Origin: Pseudanabaena biceps PCC 7429
Lineage (GTDB): Bacteria > Cyanobacteriota > Cyanobacteriia > Pseudanabaenales > Pseudanabaenaceae
Length of the DNA stretch: 34,474 nucleotides
Direction of reading: 5' to 3'
Assembly: GCF_000332215.1 (NCBI RefSeq)
Contig: NZ_ALWB01000025.1
Coordinates: forward strand, 1 to 34,474
This document shows positions 34,084 to 34,474 of the stretch, piece after piece. How positions within the stretch are numbered: position 1 is the first letter of the stretch; every line of letters starts with the position of its first letter. The position numbers were made by a program, and so were the translations under genes. The notes under the pieces were generated by a model that saw nothing but the letters and a program-made list of their open reading frames with translations, made no database searches and was not told the origin of the DNA.

Positions 34084-34381
34084 CTAGTTCACCCACATCA
34101 GGAATAGTTTCGATGGGGGGATGCTCTGGTAATTGTTGAGCTGCTTGCTTAACCCAGTTGATCACCGAGTTATGACTAACATCGGTACATCTCTCAATTT
34201 GTCTAAATCCCATGCCGTTGCAGTACATTTTTAGGCATATTCTTTTGACATCTTGCGAATATCCAAGCACTGAGTAGTTATCAATGAACTGACGACCGCA
34301 ATCAGCACAAATATGATTTTGTTTGTCTCCTCGTTTCCCATTTTTACGAATATGTGTTGAACCACACTTTGGACATTTCAT
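34016..34381 (-). CDS. IS1-family transposase, N-terminal part (InsA-like)
   Basis: A 121-aa frame with a zinc finger (C3, C6, C25, C28 in MKCPKCGS and HICADCGRQF), a helix-turn-helix region (about 42-80, GFRQIERCTDVSHNSVINWV) and the first catalytic Asp, D100, in GELDELQTFVG. After SKK the frame runs out of register and ends in unrelated residues (LDLAMDCGESF). DNA binding to the IS ends is expected for this part. In IS1 itself a -1 shift at A6C joins the two frames; here the join is different (see the InsB-like entry). Confidence 0.85.
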   Translation of the reverse strand: MKCPKCGSTHIRKNGKRGDKQNHICADCGRQFIDNYSVLGYSQDVKRICLKMYCNGMGFRQIERCTDVSHNSVINWVKQAAQQLPEHPPIETIPDVGELDELQTFVGSKKLDLAMDCGESF

Positions 34382-34474
34382 TGTTTTTCATTGCTAAAAC
34401 TCGTTATCTTTTATTTACTCATTCATCTCTCATTTGTGCAACGCCCAGAGATCTGCTTTTGCCGCATGGGCTAA

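Larger units (their letters stand above)
33670..34445 (-). mobile_element. IS1-family insertion sequence, 776 bp
   Basis: Terminal inverted repeats of 25 bases with one mismatch (GGCGTTGCACAAATGA, then A or G, then AGATGAAT) bound the element at 33670 and 34445. The two overlapping transposase frames fill it in minus orientation. The length is right for the IS1 family. The flanking 8-9 bases (AGGAATATC on the left, CAGAGATCT on the right) are not a duplication, so the insertion is old, rearranged, or the ends come from different copies. Confidence 0.88.

Noticed and set aside
33661-34454. Target duplication of the IS1-family element
   Set aside because: The 8-9 bases next to the two inverted repeats match in only about four positions, which is not convincing.

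Overview
The window looks like chromosomal DNA of a filamentous or unicellular cyanobacterium, most like the Pseudanabaena group (the genus is an inference). The HIP1 octamer GCGATCGC is very frequent. Several gene families are typical of cyanobacteria: the cyanobacterial glutamate-cysteine ligase, a DUF2808 lipoprotein, DUF3095, DUF29, Uma2, and a hybrid kinase carrying a cyanobacteriochrome-like GAF domain. Genes are mostly single or in short operons. The intergenic spaces are packed with palindromic, MITE-like repeats. I saw no rRNA, tRNA or CRISPR array.

Layout. 1-3163: YbjN-domain protein (-), DUF2808 lipoprotein (-), GMP synthase guaA (+). 3164-6044: DUF3095 protein (+) and gshA (+). 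6069-8964: on the minus strand, an Uma2 nuclease-fold gene coupled to a DUF29 gene, and a two-domain peptide-type ABC ATPase. 9213-11665: gamma-carbonic anhydrase (+) and leucyl aminopeptidase (-), separated by four long perfect hairpins. 12020-22074: a signalling block with a REC-PP2C phosphatase (-), a divergent anti-sigma-type ATPase (+), a PAS protein followed by a hybrid histidine kinase (-), and a second, much larger paralogous hybrid kinase (-). 22394-24298: a MocR/PdxR-type regulator (-) divergent from a 79-aa unknown protein (+), with clear operator-like repeats between them. 24390-31285: a DnaQ-like exonuclease (-), tex (+), a RidA-family gene (-) and pheT (+). 31481-33226: a minus-strand operon DUF29 -> nadD -> NrtR-like Nudix regulator. 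33367-34474: the remains of a gene interrupted by an IS1-family element whose transposase is split at a run of seven A.

How the parts may work together. The signalling block holds the elements of a partner-switching circuit (RsbU-like phosphatase and RsbW-like kinase, without the STAS partner), plus two hybrid kinases with the same HisKA-HATPase-REC-REC-HPt core but different sensors. The larger kinase has a GAF domain with both cysteine motifs of DXCF cyanobacteriochromes, so light is a plausible input. nadD followed by an NrtR-like protein suggests local control of NAD synthesis.

The most unusual material is between the genes. At least four repeat families are present. One (about 105 bp) ends in TAAGTAGCTAG or close variants, which puts stop codons in all three frames, and several genes here end on a stop codon supplied by such an element. 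A second family measures 103 bp at three sites and is flanked by TAA. One copy is inserted inside a copy of the first family, which reveals the empty site and a 3-bp target duplication. Hairpin cores with unrelated stems share the same apex layout (GC-NNN-GC) and are exchanged between different outer arms.
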